64,000 nt of DNA, taken from positions 2,542,001 through 2,606,000 of the forward strand of contig NZ_CP016761.1 in the NCBI RefSeq assembly GCF_001642935.1, read 5' to 3'. Below, piece after piece: positions 17,669-26,576 of the stretch. The notes beneath the pieces were generated by a model. It was not told the origin of the DNA, did not search any database, and was given only the letters and a program-made list of their open reading frames with translations. The stretch comes from Fictibacillus arsenicus (GTDB lineage Bacteria > Bacillota > Bacilli > Bacillales > Fictibacillaceae). The number at the start of each line of letters is the position of its first letter. Position 1 is the stretch's first letter. A program made the position numbers and the translations under genes.

Positions 17669-19955
17669 ATTGAACTGTAGTTATCTTCAACCCTCTTTCT
17701 GCAGCTTCGAAAATAATATCTCCGTTTTCATCTGTCCTATAAATAGTCACTTTTTTCTTTTTTAATCTGGTAATAACATCTATAGCAGGATGTCCATAAA
17801 TGTTATTTCTCCCTGAGCTTATTACTGCAAATTCAGGCGCTGCAAGCTCTAAAAATTGGTCCGTTGTAGAAGTGCGGCTTCCATGATGTGCAACTTTCAA
17901 TACATCAACATTTAGCCGAGAAAAATTATTAATGATTTCATGTTCTGCTTCCTTTTCTATGTCACCTGTTAATAAAAACGACGTATTGTAAAGCTTTATC
18001 CAAAGAACAACCGATCTATTGTTTGATGATGTATCTTTTTCGCTCGGATGCAGAACTAAAAATTGAGAATTACCAATGCTCCACTGCATACCCTTTCTCA
18101 AATTTTTCACATGAATTCCCTTTTGTTTCCCTGATTCAATAATTTCCGTTTCGAGTTCGCTAAGATTATTATTTTTAGGCATATAAATGGTTTCGATCGG
18201 AAAGTTGTTTATTAAAAAAACAGTTCCGCCAGCATGATCCATATCAGGATGACTTAATATCAAACCATCAATCTTTCTAATCCCTCTTCCTTTTAAATAT
18301 GGAAGAACAGCTTTTTTTGTAACATCATATTCTTCATTACGCTCTTCCCATTTTTCTTTTTTAAAAGGAATTGCCCCTCCCGTATCGATTAGATAGACCG
18401 CTCTCCGGAAAGGCAGTTCAATCAGAACGCTATCCCCTTGACCAACATTAATAAAGGAAACTTTAGCAGAGGGATTCAGATATGGGATACAAGCTTGCAC
18501 CATAATGATAAACATAAAGGGTAAGCAAAAACGAAGATGGATACGGTCATTTCTCTCCCATTCATAAAATAAATAAAGTATGGCTAAGAAATAGAATAAA
18601 AAAAGCCATGAGGAAGGACGTCCAAGCAGAAGCATTCCGTTGAATTTCTGAGCTATTTCTAAAAAAGAAGCAGAACACTCAAAAAGAATTTGAACCGGAA
18701 GTTTCAGCAAATATACAGCACTGGGAGTTAATTGAATGACAGTGAACACAAATAAAGAAACAGGAAATAAAACAAGGGATACAACAGGAATATATAATAT
18801 GTTAATCGGAAGTGACCAAAGAGAGAATTCAAAAAAATGATACAGAATGATAGGGAATGAAAATAGAGAGCACATAAAAGAGGTGATAATGAGCAGTTGA
18901 ATGTTCGATCTGGATTTAAACAGAGAAAATGATGTTATCAGAACAAATGTCATTAAGAAGGAAAGCTGAAAACCAAGATCAAAAGCGTACAGCGGATTCC
19001 AGGACAGCATTATGATACAAACAATTGATAACAGCATTGCTGGGTTTATCTTTTTCCGAAAAACTATAAAGCATAATGCCAGCATCCCCATAATTCCTGC
19101 CCGCACTATTGAACTTTCACCGCCTGTTAATACTATGTAAATGGGGAGAAAAATCACGATTAATACATAAGCCAGTTCTTTCACAATTCCCATTCTTACG
19201 AATAATAAATATAAGAAATATGAAACGATGCCTACATTAAAGCCTGAGACAGCTAAAAGATGTGTCAGTCCTAATTTCTGGTAGGATTCCAGTGTCTCGA
19301 TTTCAATCTTTTCACGGTATCCAAAAATAAGAGCATTCATTAATCCTGCAGTATTTTGTGAAAACTGAGTTTCTAATTGTTTAATACTTTTGCTTCTCCA
19401 TATTTTTATTCTGGAAATTAGATTTTCCTTTTTATCCTTGACACAACTCTCTCCATCAACCTGAGAAGGTTCAAGAATCCAATGAATGTTTTTGTTATGC
19501 AGAAATTCGCGATAGTTCATACCAAAGTAATGAGATTGTGGTTGAGGATCTTCAAGTGTTCCATTAAAAAAACAATGCATGCCAATTTCAAGTTTTTCCA
19601 AGCTACGTTTTTCATCAGCTGAGTTCATTTTGTATCGGACAACAAGAATTTCTCCTGAGCTTTTATATTGAAATGAGATCATATTGCCGTCAATCTTTGG
19701 GATCGTTTCAATTGTGCCTTGAAAATCAGTAGTATGCGGAGGAAATAAGGAGATATTTTTTAGTTCATACCATTGGGAATAAAAAAAGAAAAGAGGAAGA
19801 AACATGAGAACAACAAAAGTTTTCCTTTTTAACTGAAAGAAGATTACGATAACCAGGAAAGTGATTAGAACGATCCCAGTTACCGTTATCATTTTTGAAA
19901 GCCATACACCTGTCAATGCAAAGAGCGCACTTAGAACAGCAAGCCTAGGATTCAT
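17667..19955 (-). CDS. comEC: DNA internalisation channel protein ComEC/Rec2
   Basis: A 762-residue polytopic membrane protein that carries single-stranded DNA across the membrane during natural transformation. It has N-terminal helices and an OB-like DUF4131 region, a central multi-helix Competence domain (LTHLLAVSGFNVGIVSYF ...), and a C-terminal metallo-beta-lactamase-like nuclease domain with LSHPDMDHAGG and VAHHGSRTST. All parts are present and uninterrupted, so the gene looks functional. It is last in comEA-comEB-comEC; the comEB stop lies 3 bases upstream. Confidence 0.95.
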   Translation of the reverse strand: MNPRLAVLSALFALTGVWLSKMITVTGIVLITFLVIVIFFQLKRKTFVVLMFLPLFFFYSQWYELKNISLFPPHTTDFQGTIETIPKIDGNMISFQYKSSGEILVVRYKMNSADEKRSLEKLEIGMHCFFNGTLEDPQPQSHYFGMNYREFLHNKNIHWILEPSQVDGESCVKDKKENLISRIKIWRSKSIKQLETQFSQNTAGLMNALIFGYREKIEIETLESYQKLGLTHLLAVSGFNVGIVSYFLYLLFVRMGIVKELAYVLIVIFLPIYIVLTGGESSIVRAGIMGMLALCFIVFRKKINPAMLLSIVCIIMLSWNPLYAFDLGFQLSFLMTFVLITSFSLFKSRSNIQLLIITSFMCSLFSFPIILYHFFEFSLWSLPINILYIPVVSLVLFPVSLFVFTVIQLTPSAVYLLKLPVQILFECSASFLEIAQKFNGMLLLGRPSSWLFLFYFLAILYLFYEWERNDRIHLRFCLPFMFIIMVQACIPYLNPSAKVSFINVGQGDSVLIELPFRRAVYLIDTGGAIPFKKEKWEERNEEYDVTKKAVLPYLKGRGIRKIDGLILSHPDMDHAGGTVFLINNFPIETIYMPKNNNLSELETEIIESGKQKGIHVKNLRKGMQWSIGNSQFLVLHPSEKDTSSNNRSVVLWIKLYNTSFLLTGDIEKEAEHEIINNFSRLNVDVLKVAHHGSRTSTTDQFLELAAPEFAVISSGRNNIYGHPAIDVITRLKKKKVTIYRTDENGDIIFEAAERGLKITTVQ

Positions 19956-19958
19956 AAA

Positions 19959-20414
19959 TCAGCTTGGTATAAATGCTGATGGAGGTATAGTCATTTCAAC
20001 TTTCTCAACAGTCACTCCAGCTTCTTTAAATTGTTCTATACTATATGGATGGTTTTTGTAATCTTCACCGTAGTAAATTTTCTTTATACCACTTTGGATT
20101 ATGGATCTGCAGCAGTGCAGACAGGGAAAATGCGTAACATACATTTCAGCTCCATCAGTCGGCACGCCGAACTTCGCACATTGAAGGAGAGCATTCATCT
20201 CAGCGTGAATGGTTCTTACACAATGCCCATCAATTACATAACAACCTTCATCTATACAATGAACGCCGCCAGATATTGAACCGTTATACCCTCCGGCGAT
20301 TATCCGTTTATCTCTTACAATCGTAGCACCTACTGCTAAGCGGGTGCACGTACTGCGCAAAGCAAGCAGCTGGCTTTGTGCCATAAAATATTCATTCCAG
20401 GAAATTCGTTTCAA
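19959..20414 (-). CDS. comEB: ComE operon protein 2, dCMP deaminase family
   Basis: A 151-residue zinc-dependent cytidine/dCMP deaminase-fold protein. The zinc/catalytic motifs are HAEMNAL and PCLHCC. It starts with TTG (20412-20414) after AAGGAGGGG. It is shorter than the roughly 189-residue B. subtilis ComEB, lacking a C-terminal extension, but the deaminase core is complete. ComEB is dispensable for transformation in B. subtilis; dCMP deamination to dUMP is the expected activity. Operon: comEA-comEB-comEC. Confidence 0.92.
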   Translation of the reverse strand: MKRISWNEYFMAQSQLLALRSTCTRLAVGATIVRDKRIIAGGYNGSISGGVHCIDEGCYVIDGHCVRTIHAEMNALLQCAKFGVPTDGAEMYVTHFPCLHCCRSIIQSGIKKIYYGEDYKNHPYSIEQFKEAGVTVEKVEMTIPPSAFIPS

Positions 20415-20482
20415 ATCTTATCCCCTCCTTATTCTATAATGTATAGTGTAGACTCAGCAAAAAAGCGGGTCAATAAAAACCA

Positions 20483-21097
20483 TTACCTGAACTTAATTTT
20501 ATCTTTCCATTCTTCAATCGTTTTTTCACCAATTCCCCGAACTTCTAACAGCTGGTCAACTGATTTGAACGGACCAAATTCCTCACGGTAGGAAATAATA
20601 CTTTGAGTTTTAGAGGGACCAACACCGCTAAGTGTCTGCAGTTCAGATAAATCAGCAGAATTAATATTTAATAATTCTTCTTTTTCCATATTAGAAGATA
20701 AGGAATGAATCTCTTCCCCCTTAGCAGCAACATAAATAATCATTTCATCAGCAATTTTTTCCGCCTGGTTTACCGATCTCGCTTCTGCCTCCTCTAAAAA
20801 ACCACCCGCTTTTTTAATCACGTCTATCACGCGATCACCATTATTCATTTCATACACACCTGGCTTTTTAACACTTCCTTGAACATCAACCATTATAGGG
20901 TCTGAGGAATCTGCTTTGCCCTCATTTTTTTCGGTTCCAGAGTTAATCGATTCATCTTTTATCATAGGCATTTGTTCGGGTGAAATCACCGTCTCAGGAT
21001 GGCTGTTTATATTTTTGAAAATGAACAGACCCAACAAAATTAAAAGTAACAAACCTGCTCCGAGCACCAAGTTAATACGTTTTTTTAGCTGAATCAT
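20483..21097 (-). CDS. comEA: competence DNA receptor ComEA
   Basis: A 204-residue protein with one N-terminal membrane anchor (VLGAGLLLLILLGLFIF, 11-28), an acidic/polar linker, an SLBB domain (about 68-130, MVDVQGSVKKPGVYEM) and a C-terminal helix-hairpin-helix DNA-binding domain (about 140-204, LLNINSADLSELQTLSGVGP). It binds incoming double-stranded DNA outside the membrane and hands it to ComEC. It is the first gene of the comE operon and diverges from comER across 97 bases. ComK control is expected from the family; I could not find a convincing pair of K-boxes. Confidence 0.95.
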   Translation of the reverse strand: MIQLKKRINLVLGAGLLLLILLGLFIFKNINSHPETVISPEQMPMIKDESINSGTEKNEGKADSSDPIMVDVQGSVKKPGVYEMNNGDRVIDVIKKAGGFLEEAEARSVNQAEKIADEMIIYVAAKGEEIHSLSSNMEKEELLNINSADLSELQTLSGVGPSKTQSIISYREEFGPFKSVDQLLEVRGIGEKTIEEWKDKIKFR

Positions 21098-21194
21098 AAA
21101 AGTCTACTCCTTTTTCTGTGAAGGTGGAACCTTACAAAATCATAAACAAAACATTGAGCGCATAGATTTTAAGGTAGAGGAAGGAGGTTAAAGT

Positions 21195-22031
21195 ATGAAG
21201 ATCGGAATTATCGGAACCGGGAATATGGGAAGCGTTCTCGTTGCTTCTTTCATAGAATCTTCAGCCATTTCCCCATCACGGTTGATGGTTACTAACCGCA
21301 CCCTGTCCAAAGCGGAAAGGCTGCAGCACGCCTACCCAAAAATTAAGATAGGGAATACACCAGAAGAAGTATTTCGGTTCGCTGATATCGTATTTATTTG
21401 TGTTAAACCCCATGAATTTTATTCTTTGCTTTCGACTAATAAAAACTATATCTCTAAACATCAGCTGCTTGTATCTATTACAAGTCCTATTTCATGTGAA
21501 CAGCTTGAAGACCTTCTTGACTGCAATATAGCAAGAGCCATTCCAAGCATTAATAATCGAGCCTTGTCTGGATCATCTCTTATATCGTTTGGAAGCCGCT
21601 GCCACTCTGATTACAGAGAAAAACTGCTTACTCTGATGTCTTTCATTTCAACCCCTTTAATTATCGACGAAAACATTACTCGAGTGTCTTCTGATATTGC
21701 AAGCTGCGGACCTGCCTTTATCGGCTACGTACTGCAATGTTTTATAAATAGTGCTGTTAATCAAACCGATATAACGAAAGCGCAAGCAACTCAGCTAGCC
21801 AGCGACATGATCATTGGAATGGGTAAACTACTTGAAAAAGAAGTCTATACGCTGCCTACACTTATACAAAAAGTATGCGTTAAAGGTGGTATTACTGGTG
21901 AAGGAATTAAGATCTTAAGCAGTGAAATGGATGAAGTATTCGATCATGTCATACAGCGGACACATGAAAAATATCACGAAGAATGCGAAAAAGTTAGTCA
22001 GCAATTCGAGGTAAAGGAAGAACTAAAGTAA
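21195..22031 (+). CDS. comER: late competence protein ComER, ProC-like
   Basis: A 278-residue member of the pyrroline-5-carboxylate reductase superfamily, with an N-terminal NAD(P)-binding fold beginning MKIGIIGTGNMGSVLVASFI and a ProC-like dimerisation domain (QLASDMIIGMGKLLEKE ... GGITGEGIKIL). ComER is encoded opposite comEA, as here, and is not needed for transformation in B. subtilis; roles in sporulation and biofilm control are reported in some Bacillus. A proline-biosynthetic activity cannot be excluded from sequence. Confidence 0.9.
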   Translation: MKIGIIGTGNMGSVLVASFIESSAISPSRLMVTNRTLSKAERLQHAYPKIKIGNTPEEVFRFADIVFICVKPHEFYSLLSTNKNYISKHQLLVSITSPISCEQLEDLLDCNIARAIPSINNRALSGSSLISFGSRCHSDYREKLLTLMSFISTPLIIDENITRVSSDIASCGPAFIGYVLQCFINSAVNQTDITKAQATQLASDMIIGMGKLLEKEVYTLPTLIQKVCVKGGITGEGIKILSSEMDEVFDHVIQRTHEKYHEECEKVSQQFEVKEELK

Positions 22032-22065
22032 TTTTTCTTATGCAGTTCAGTATAAAAGACTTTAA

Positions 22066-22100
22066 AGAAAAAAGCCGGAATGAATATCCGGCTTTTTATA
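22066..22100. terminator. bidirectional terminator between comER and nrdB
   Basis: AAAGCCGGA-atgaata-TCCGGCTTT (22071-22095) with A and T runs on the two sides, between convergent genes. The last bases overlap the nrdB stop. Confidence 0.88.
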
Positions 22101-23148
22101 ATTCATCAAATCCATTTTCGTCAGAAACCTTAGTGTACTGTCTCGATTTCTGTTCAAAAAAATCACTTTTTCCTGAATTAACATCAGAATATGCTTTTAT
22201 CCAAGGAAGAGGATTTTTCTTATATTCGGGATATAACTTTTCAAATCCTAGTTCGTTTAATCTTTTATTCGCCATAAACTTGATATAGTCTTCCAAGTCG
22301 GTCTTATTAATTCCTTCGAATGAATCTCCAATAATATATTTACTCCATTTGATTTCCAGCTCAACGGCAGTTTTAAACGTTTCCCTTGCAAATTGATGCA
22401 GTTCTTCTTTATCAATTTCCGGAAAATCTTTAAGTACAGCCTTGAATATATTGCAAAACAAGTACACGTGAAGCTGTTCATCTCTGTTTATATAATTGAT
22501 CATCGTTGATGTGGATACCATCTTTTGATTTCTTGCTAAGTTATAAAAGAAACTGAAACCAGAATAAAAATTTAATCCTTCTAAGATCACATCATAAATA
22601 ATTGATTTTATGAAAGTTTCCGGGTTAGGGTTCTTTATAAATTCCTCATAGCCTTTTGCGATAAAATCATTTCTCTCAAGCAGTACTTGATCTGTTTTCC
22701 AATATTCAAAAATTTCATCTTGTTTCCACTTTGGAACGAGTGATGATAATACGTAAGAATACGATTGATTATGAACAACCTCTTGAAAGGAGAGGGTTGC
22801 CATAAGCGCTGAAAGACTCGAGTCTGTTAAATAAGCCGAAACTCTGCTTGAATAATCAGTTTGTACACTATCTAAAAACGCGAGAAGCCCGATTATTTTA
22901 TTAAATGTATCCTTCTCTTTCTCAGATAGATTAACATATTGTTTACTGTCACTGGACATATTGATCTCAAATGGCGTCCAAAAGTTTGACAGCATGTTTT
23001 TATATAATGGGTAAGCCCACGGAAAACGGACGTCGTCCCAATTCAGGATGTTGGAGCTATGTCCATTAATAACACTTGTAGAAGCATTTGGTGCACTGGT
23101 ATCATATATTTTTCTTTCTTGTAATTTTGTGTTCACTTTAACTTTCAC
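22096..23148 (-). CDS. nrdB: class I ribonucleotide reductase beta subunit
   Basis: About 350 residues. All diiron ligands and the radical tyrosine are visible: Asp93 (FLDSVQ), Glu123 and His126 (QEVVHNQSY), radical Tyr130, Glu190 (ILEGLNFY), Glu224 and His227 (NRDEQLH). It should therefore be a tyrosyl-radical protein that activates NrdA for NDP reduction. I start at GTG 23146-23148, with AAGGGTG 8 bases upstream, giving an 11-base overlap with nrdA. The longer ORF to 23217 would overlap nrdA by 80 bases. It is the second gene behind the cobalamin riboswitch. Confidence 0.93.
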   Translation of the reverse strand: MKVKVNTKLQERKIYDTSAPNASTSVINGHSSNILNWDDVRFPWAYPLYKNMLSNFWTPFEINMSSDSKQYVNLSEKEKDTFNKIIGLLAFLDSVQTDYSSRVSAYLTDSSLSALMATLSFQEVVHNQSYSYVLSSLVPKWKQDEIFEYWKTDQVLLERNDFIAKGYEEFIKNPNPETFIKSIIYDVILEGLNFYSGFSFFYNLARNQKMVSTSTMINYINRDEQLHVYLFCNIFKAVLKDFPEIDKEELHQFARETFKTAVELEIKWSKYIIGDSFEGINKTDLEDYIKFMANKRLNELGFEKLYPEYKKNPLPWIKAYSDVNSGKSDFFEQKSRQYTKVSDENGFDEL

Positions 23149-25363
23149 AGCTTTCACACCCTTCAAGTTCGATTGAAGTTGATCTTGTGTAATAAGTTGT
23201 TTTAAGTCCTTTTTCAAAACTAAGCAGATGAAGGTCCAGCAGCTCTTTTGCTTTTATGTTGTGAGTTACATAAAGGTTAAATGATATAGACTGATCAACA
23301 TGTCTCTGCCTAGCTGCATTCTGTACTATGCTCCACCTTTGATCAATATGAAAAGCTGATTTATAGAACCATGTGGTCTCTGCGTTCAAATCAGGAGCAG
23401 TTACAGGTATTTTATAATTTTTCTTTTCTTCCGAATAAAACTTTTTAAAGATTGGATCTACACTAGGCGTTGAATTAGCAATGATTGAGGTTGATGAATT
23501 TGGTGCAACTGCAATCAGATAACCGTTCCGTATTCCTTGGCTTCTTACTTTTTCTCTTAAATAGCGCCATTCTTCAGCTTCATAATTTCTTTTTGCAAAA
23601 TAGTCTCCAGAATGCCAATCTGAACCTGAAAAAGCAGGGTATTTACCTTTTGCTTTCGCCAAATCACTGCTCGCACTTATGACGTAATAATTAATCTTTT
23701 CATAAAGTTTGTCTGCAAAAGTGACGGCTTCTTCACTTTCCCATTTGATCCCCTCTTTTGCAAGAAGATGATGCCAGCCAAACGTTCCGACACCTATTGC
23801 TCTATATTTTTTATTCGTAAGAACTGCCTGCGGAACATCTATGGAGTTAAGATCAATTACGTTATCGAGCATTCTGACTTGAATATCAATCACTCTTTTC
23901 AACACATTATCTCCAACTACTTTTGCCAACGAGAGAGATGATAGGTTACAGACAACAAAGTCTCCTGGAGTTTTTCGAATGATGATCTCTCCATCTTCAG
24001 TTTCTTCTGATTGAACTGTGGTTGCAGACATGTTCTGCATAATTTCGGTACATAGATTAGATGCATAAACCATACCTTGATGCGGATTAGGATTAAGTCT
24101 ATTAACAGTATCTCGATAAAACATAAATGGTGTGCCTGTTTCAAGCTGAGACTTCATTATTCTTTTCATTACTTCTATCGCAGGAATACATTTTTTTGAT
24201 ATTCTTTCATCGATTAAGCACTCTGTATATTTTTCCCTGAAACTGCCGTTTCCTTTTTGCTCATCATATGAATCCTCCAGCGAATAGCCTTTGAAGCGTC
24301 TCACTTCATGCGGATCAAATAAATACCAGTCATCACGCTTTTCTACTTTTTCCATAAATAAATCCGGAATACAGACCCCTGTAAAAAGATCATGGGTCCT
24401 CATTCTTTCATCGCCATTGTTTAATTTTGCATCTAAAAATTCCAATATATCTTTATGCCACACATCCAGATAAACTGCAATTGCCCCTTGCCTCTGTCCA
24501 AGCTGATCTACGGAAACGGCTGTATTGTTCAATTGTTTCATCCATGGTATAACTCCGGAAGAATTGCCTTTAAATCCTCTTATATCAGAACCTCTTGAAC
24601 GGATTTTGCCGAGGTAAATTCCAAGTCCTCCTCCTCCTTTTGATACAGTCGCCGCATCAGTATTTGAATCAAAAATACCGCGAAGACTATCGTCGATTGT
24701 ATCAATGAAACAAGAACTAAGCTGTCCATAGCTCTTACCTGCATTCGCTAAAGTTGGAGTAGCGACAGTCATGTACTGATTTGAAAGTGCCCAATATGCT
24801 TCTTTTACAAGCTCCATCCGATGTTTACGATCCTCATCTTTCATTAAGAAAAGAGCAATCACCATCCAGCGTTCTTGCGGCAGTTCATATAACTCATGGT
24901 TAAATCCTTTAGCGAGATATCTGTCAGCTAGAGTCTTTAACCCGATATATGTAAAAAGTTCATCTTTTTCAGGTTCAATCCACTTCTCTGCTTCTTTAAT
25001 TTCTTGAGCACTATAAGAAGAGAGAATCGTAGCATCATAGATTTCCAGGTCTACTAAATGCTCAATAAGCCCGTATAAATTAGAATATGGTGGTTTCTCA
25101 CCAGCTCCTTTATTTAATTGCACTTCTTCATACAGCTGCTTTAAATAGAGGCGTGCTGCTACAAATGTCCATTGTGGTTCTTCCATACTTAAACAATTTA
25201 AAGCCTCCATGATTAACTGCCTGAATACCGCAGAACGATTGTTATTTTTTAATTCTAAGTCTTCAGCTCTTTTCAAAAACAGTTCTCCCTGAAGTTCAGG
25301 AAATGATGCAACACAATCCCGCAGCCATTCCCCGAGAGACGATTTCGCTACTGTATTTTCCAT
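23138..25363 (-). CDS. nrdA: class I ribonucleotide reductase alpha subunit
   Basis: A 741-residue catalytic subunit converting ribonucleoside diphosphates to deoxy forms. Active-site residues are in place: Cys218 (SSCFI), Cys472 (VVCNLSS), the Asn436-x-Cys438-x-Glu440 triad (SNLCTEI), the radical-path Tyr724-Tyr725 (TYYTRSTS) and the C-terminal redox pair Cys736/Cys739. The E. coli-type N-terminal ATP-cone is absent; the protein begins directly with the alpha-domain helices. Neither nrdI nor nrdH is adjacent, unlike the nrdI-nrdE-nrdF operon of B. subtilis. Expression is predicted to fall when cobalamin is present, through the leader riboswitch. Confidence 0.94.
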   Translation of the reverse strand: MENTVAKSSLGEWLRDCVASFPELQGELFLKRAEDLELKNNNRSAVFRQLIMEALNCLSMEEPQWTFVAARLYLKQLYEEVQLNKGAGEKPPYSNLYGLIEHLVDLEIYDATILSSYSAQEIKEAEKWIEPEKDELFTYIGLKTLADRYLAKGFNHELYELPQERWMVIALFLMKDEDRKHRMELVKEAYWALSNQYMTVATPTLANAGKSYGQLSSCFIDTIDDSLRGIFDSNTDAATVSKGGGGLGIYLGKIRSRGSDIRGFKGNSSGVIPWMKQLNNTAVSVDQLGQRQGAIAVYLDVWHKDILEFLDAKLNNGDERMRTHDLFTGVCIPDLFMEKVEKRDDWYLFDPHEVRRFKGYSLEDSYDEQKGNGSFREKYTECLIDERISKKCIPAIEVMKRIMKSQLETGTPFMFYRDTVNRLNPNPHQGMVYASNLCTEIMQNMSATTVQSEETEDGEIIIRKTPGDFVVCNLSSLSLAKVVGDNVLKRVIDIQVRMLDNVIDLNSIDVPQAVLTNKKYRAIGVGTFGWHHLLAKEGIKWESEEAVTFADKLYEKINYYVISASSDLAKAKGKYPAFSGSDWHSGDYFAKRNYEAEEWRYLREKVRSQGIRNGYLIAVAPNSSTSIIANSTPSVDPIFKKFYSEEKKNYKIPVTAPDLNAETTWFYKSAFHIDQRWSIVQNAARQRHVDQSISFNLYVTHNIKAKELLDLHLLSFEKGLKTTYYTRSTSIELEGCESCES

Positions 25364-25383
25364 TTACGGTCCACTCCTTAGTA

Positions 25384-25419
25384 AAATATAAAAAACCCCT
25401 CTTCATCAGGAAGAGGGGT
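25384..25419 (-). terminator. intrinsic terminator in the nrdAB leader
   Basis: ACCCCTCTTC-ctgat-GAAGAGGGGT with a following TTTTTTATA (minus strand), between the riboswitch and nrdA, about 20 bases before the start codon. It is the likely expression platform of the riboswitch: folded when cobalamin is bound. Confidence 0.9.
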
Positions 25420-25501
25420 AAGGAACGTATAGAAAACTTACAAGACTATAGCTTGAGTTAAATACCGTTCTTTCTCCCAATCCCCGAGGAAAAGAAAACA
25501 A

Positions 25502-25687
25502 GAGATTCAGGCAGGTCTACTGGCTTATGCTTCATCCTACTTTGGGCCTTCCCATACAGCAGCCATTTTCATAGCTAATCTGTACAGTGGCAGTTCCATT
25601 TCGTCCACAATTACAGTTGCGGGGACAGCTTCGGCATTTCACCGAATTCCCTTTTAAGCCGGACAATCACCGGCACCTGAAATCTCC
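25502..25687 (-). promoter_or_regulatory. cobalamin riboswitch controlling nrdA-nrdB
   Basis: The minus-strand leader holds the cobalamin aptamer landmarks in order: AGATTTCAGGTGCC (P1/P2 side), AAAGGGAATTCGGTGAAATG, GCTGTCCCCGCAACTGTAAT, then the B12-box-like AAGCATAAGCCAGTAGACCT and closing CCTGAATCTC, which pairs with GAGATTTCAGG to form P1. A terminator follows 80-120 bases downstream. The family normally switches genes off when adenosyl- or aquo-cobalamin is bound. Placed here it would shut off the B12-independent reductase when B12 is plentiful, implying a B12-dependent NrdJ elsewhere in the genome (inference). Confidence 0.93.
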
Positions 25688-25688
25688 A

Positions 25689-25717
25689 TATATAGGTTTG
25701 TATCATTTACTTTGACA
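25689..25717 (-). promoter_or_regulatory. candidate sigma-A promoter for the nrd leader
   Basis: TGTCAA (25717-25712), 17-base spacer, TATATA (25694-25689) on the minus strand, placing a start just before riboswitch stem P1. The -35 is weak. It forms half of an inverted repeat TTGACA-N14-TGTCAA (25712-25737) that might bind a regulator. Confidence 0.45.
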
Positions 25718-25763
25718 CCAAATATAGTAATTGTCAATGAAAAAGTATTTTCAAAGACTCCTA

Positions 25764-26549
25764 TTATTGTGCCACATAACCTCCATCAATTACAATCGCT
25801 TGGCCAGTAACACCTTTTGCTTTTTCACTTGAGAGAAAAATCGTATAATCAGCAATTTCCTGCACATCTAATAAGCGTTTCTGAGGAACTAAAGGATAGA
25901 TGACTTCTTCTAAAACTTTTTCAAGTTCCACTTTACGTGTTTTTGCAAGGTCTTGAAGCTGACCTCTAACAAGTGGAGTATCTACATAACCAGGACAAAC
26001 AGCATTTACCGTTATGCCATATTCTGCTCCTTCTAAAGCGGCTACTTTCGTTAAACCGATAACGCCGTGTTTAGCACTGTTGTAAGCTGCTTTTCCGGCG
26101 AATCCTACTAGTCCATTAATAGACGCCATATTGATAATACGTCCGAACCCTTGTTTTTTCATGATTGGGAACACGTGCTTCGTTGCCATAAATGGAGCAG
26201 TAAGCATTACACTTATCAACTGCTGAAATTTTTCAGTTGGAAACTCTTCTAGCGGTGATACAAATTGCAGTCCAGCATTATTGATCAATACATCAATCCG
26301 ATTATAGTGCTGAAGTGTTTCATCGAGTGCACCCCTCAAATCGTCTTCATCTGTTACATTGCAGCCTAATCCTAAACAATTATATCCTTTATTGTTAAGT
26401 TCATCCGCAGCATTCTTTGCTTTATCACCATTCAGATCACTTATTACAACTATTGCCCCGTTCTGAGCAAATGATTTAGCTAACTCAAGACCGATTCCGC
26501 TTGCTGCCCCTGTAATAAAAACAACTTTTTCTTTTACGAACGACTCCAC
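25764..26549 (-). CDS. 3-hydroxybutyrate dehydrogenase (SDR family)
   Basis: A 261-residue short-chain dehydrogenase with the NAD-binding TGAASGIG, NNAG, the catalytic Ser-Tyr-Lys (MASINGLVG ... YNSAKHG) and a C-terminal GQAIVIDGGYVAQ typical of D-3-hydroxybutyrate dehydrogenases (YxjF of B. subtilis). It would oxidise D-3-hydroxybutyrate to acetoacetate in the cytoplasm. It starts with GTG (26547-26549) after GGAGCGG, 27 bases behind a GntP-family permease, so import and oxidation are coupled. Expression from the sigma-54 promoter upstream of the permease is inferred. No scoA/scoB CoA-transferase genes are adjacent, unlike in B. subtilis. Confidence 0.88.
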   Translation of the reverse strand: MESFVKEKVVFITGAASGIGLELAKSFAQNGAIVVISDLNGDKAKNAADELNNKGYNCLGLGCNVTDEDDLRGALDETLQHYNRIDVLINNAGLQFVSPLEEFPTEKFQQLISVMLTAPFMATKHVFPIMKKQGFGRIINMASINGLVGFAGKAAYNSAKHGVIGLTKVAALEGAEYGITVNAVCPGYVDTPLVRGQLQDLAKTRKVELEKVLEEVIYPLVPQKRLLDVQEIADYTIFLSSEKAKGVTGQAIVIDGGYVAQ

Positions 26550-26576
26550 AGATATCCGCTCCTTAACTTAAATGAC

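Noticed and set aside
23149-23217. Longer nrdB with 80-base overlap into nrdA
   Set aside because: The added residues are not needed for the family fold, and a better-placed start (GTG 23148 with AAGGGTG) gives the usual short overlap.
25712-25737. NrdR box upstream of nrdA
   Set aside because: The inverted repeat TTGACA-N14-TGTCAA does not fit the 16-bp NrdR-box pattern, and no second box is nearby.
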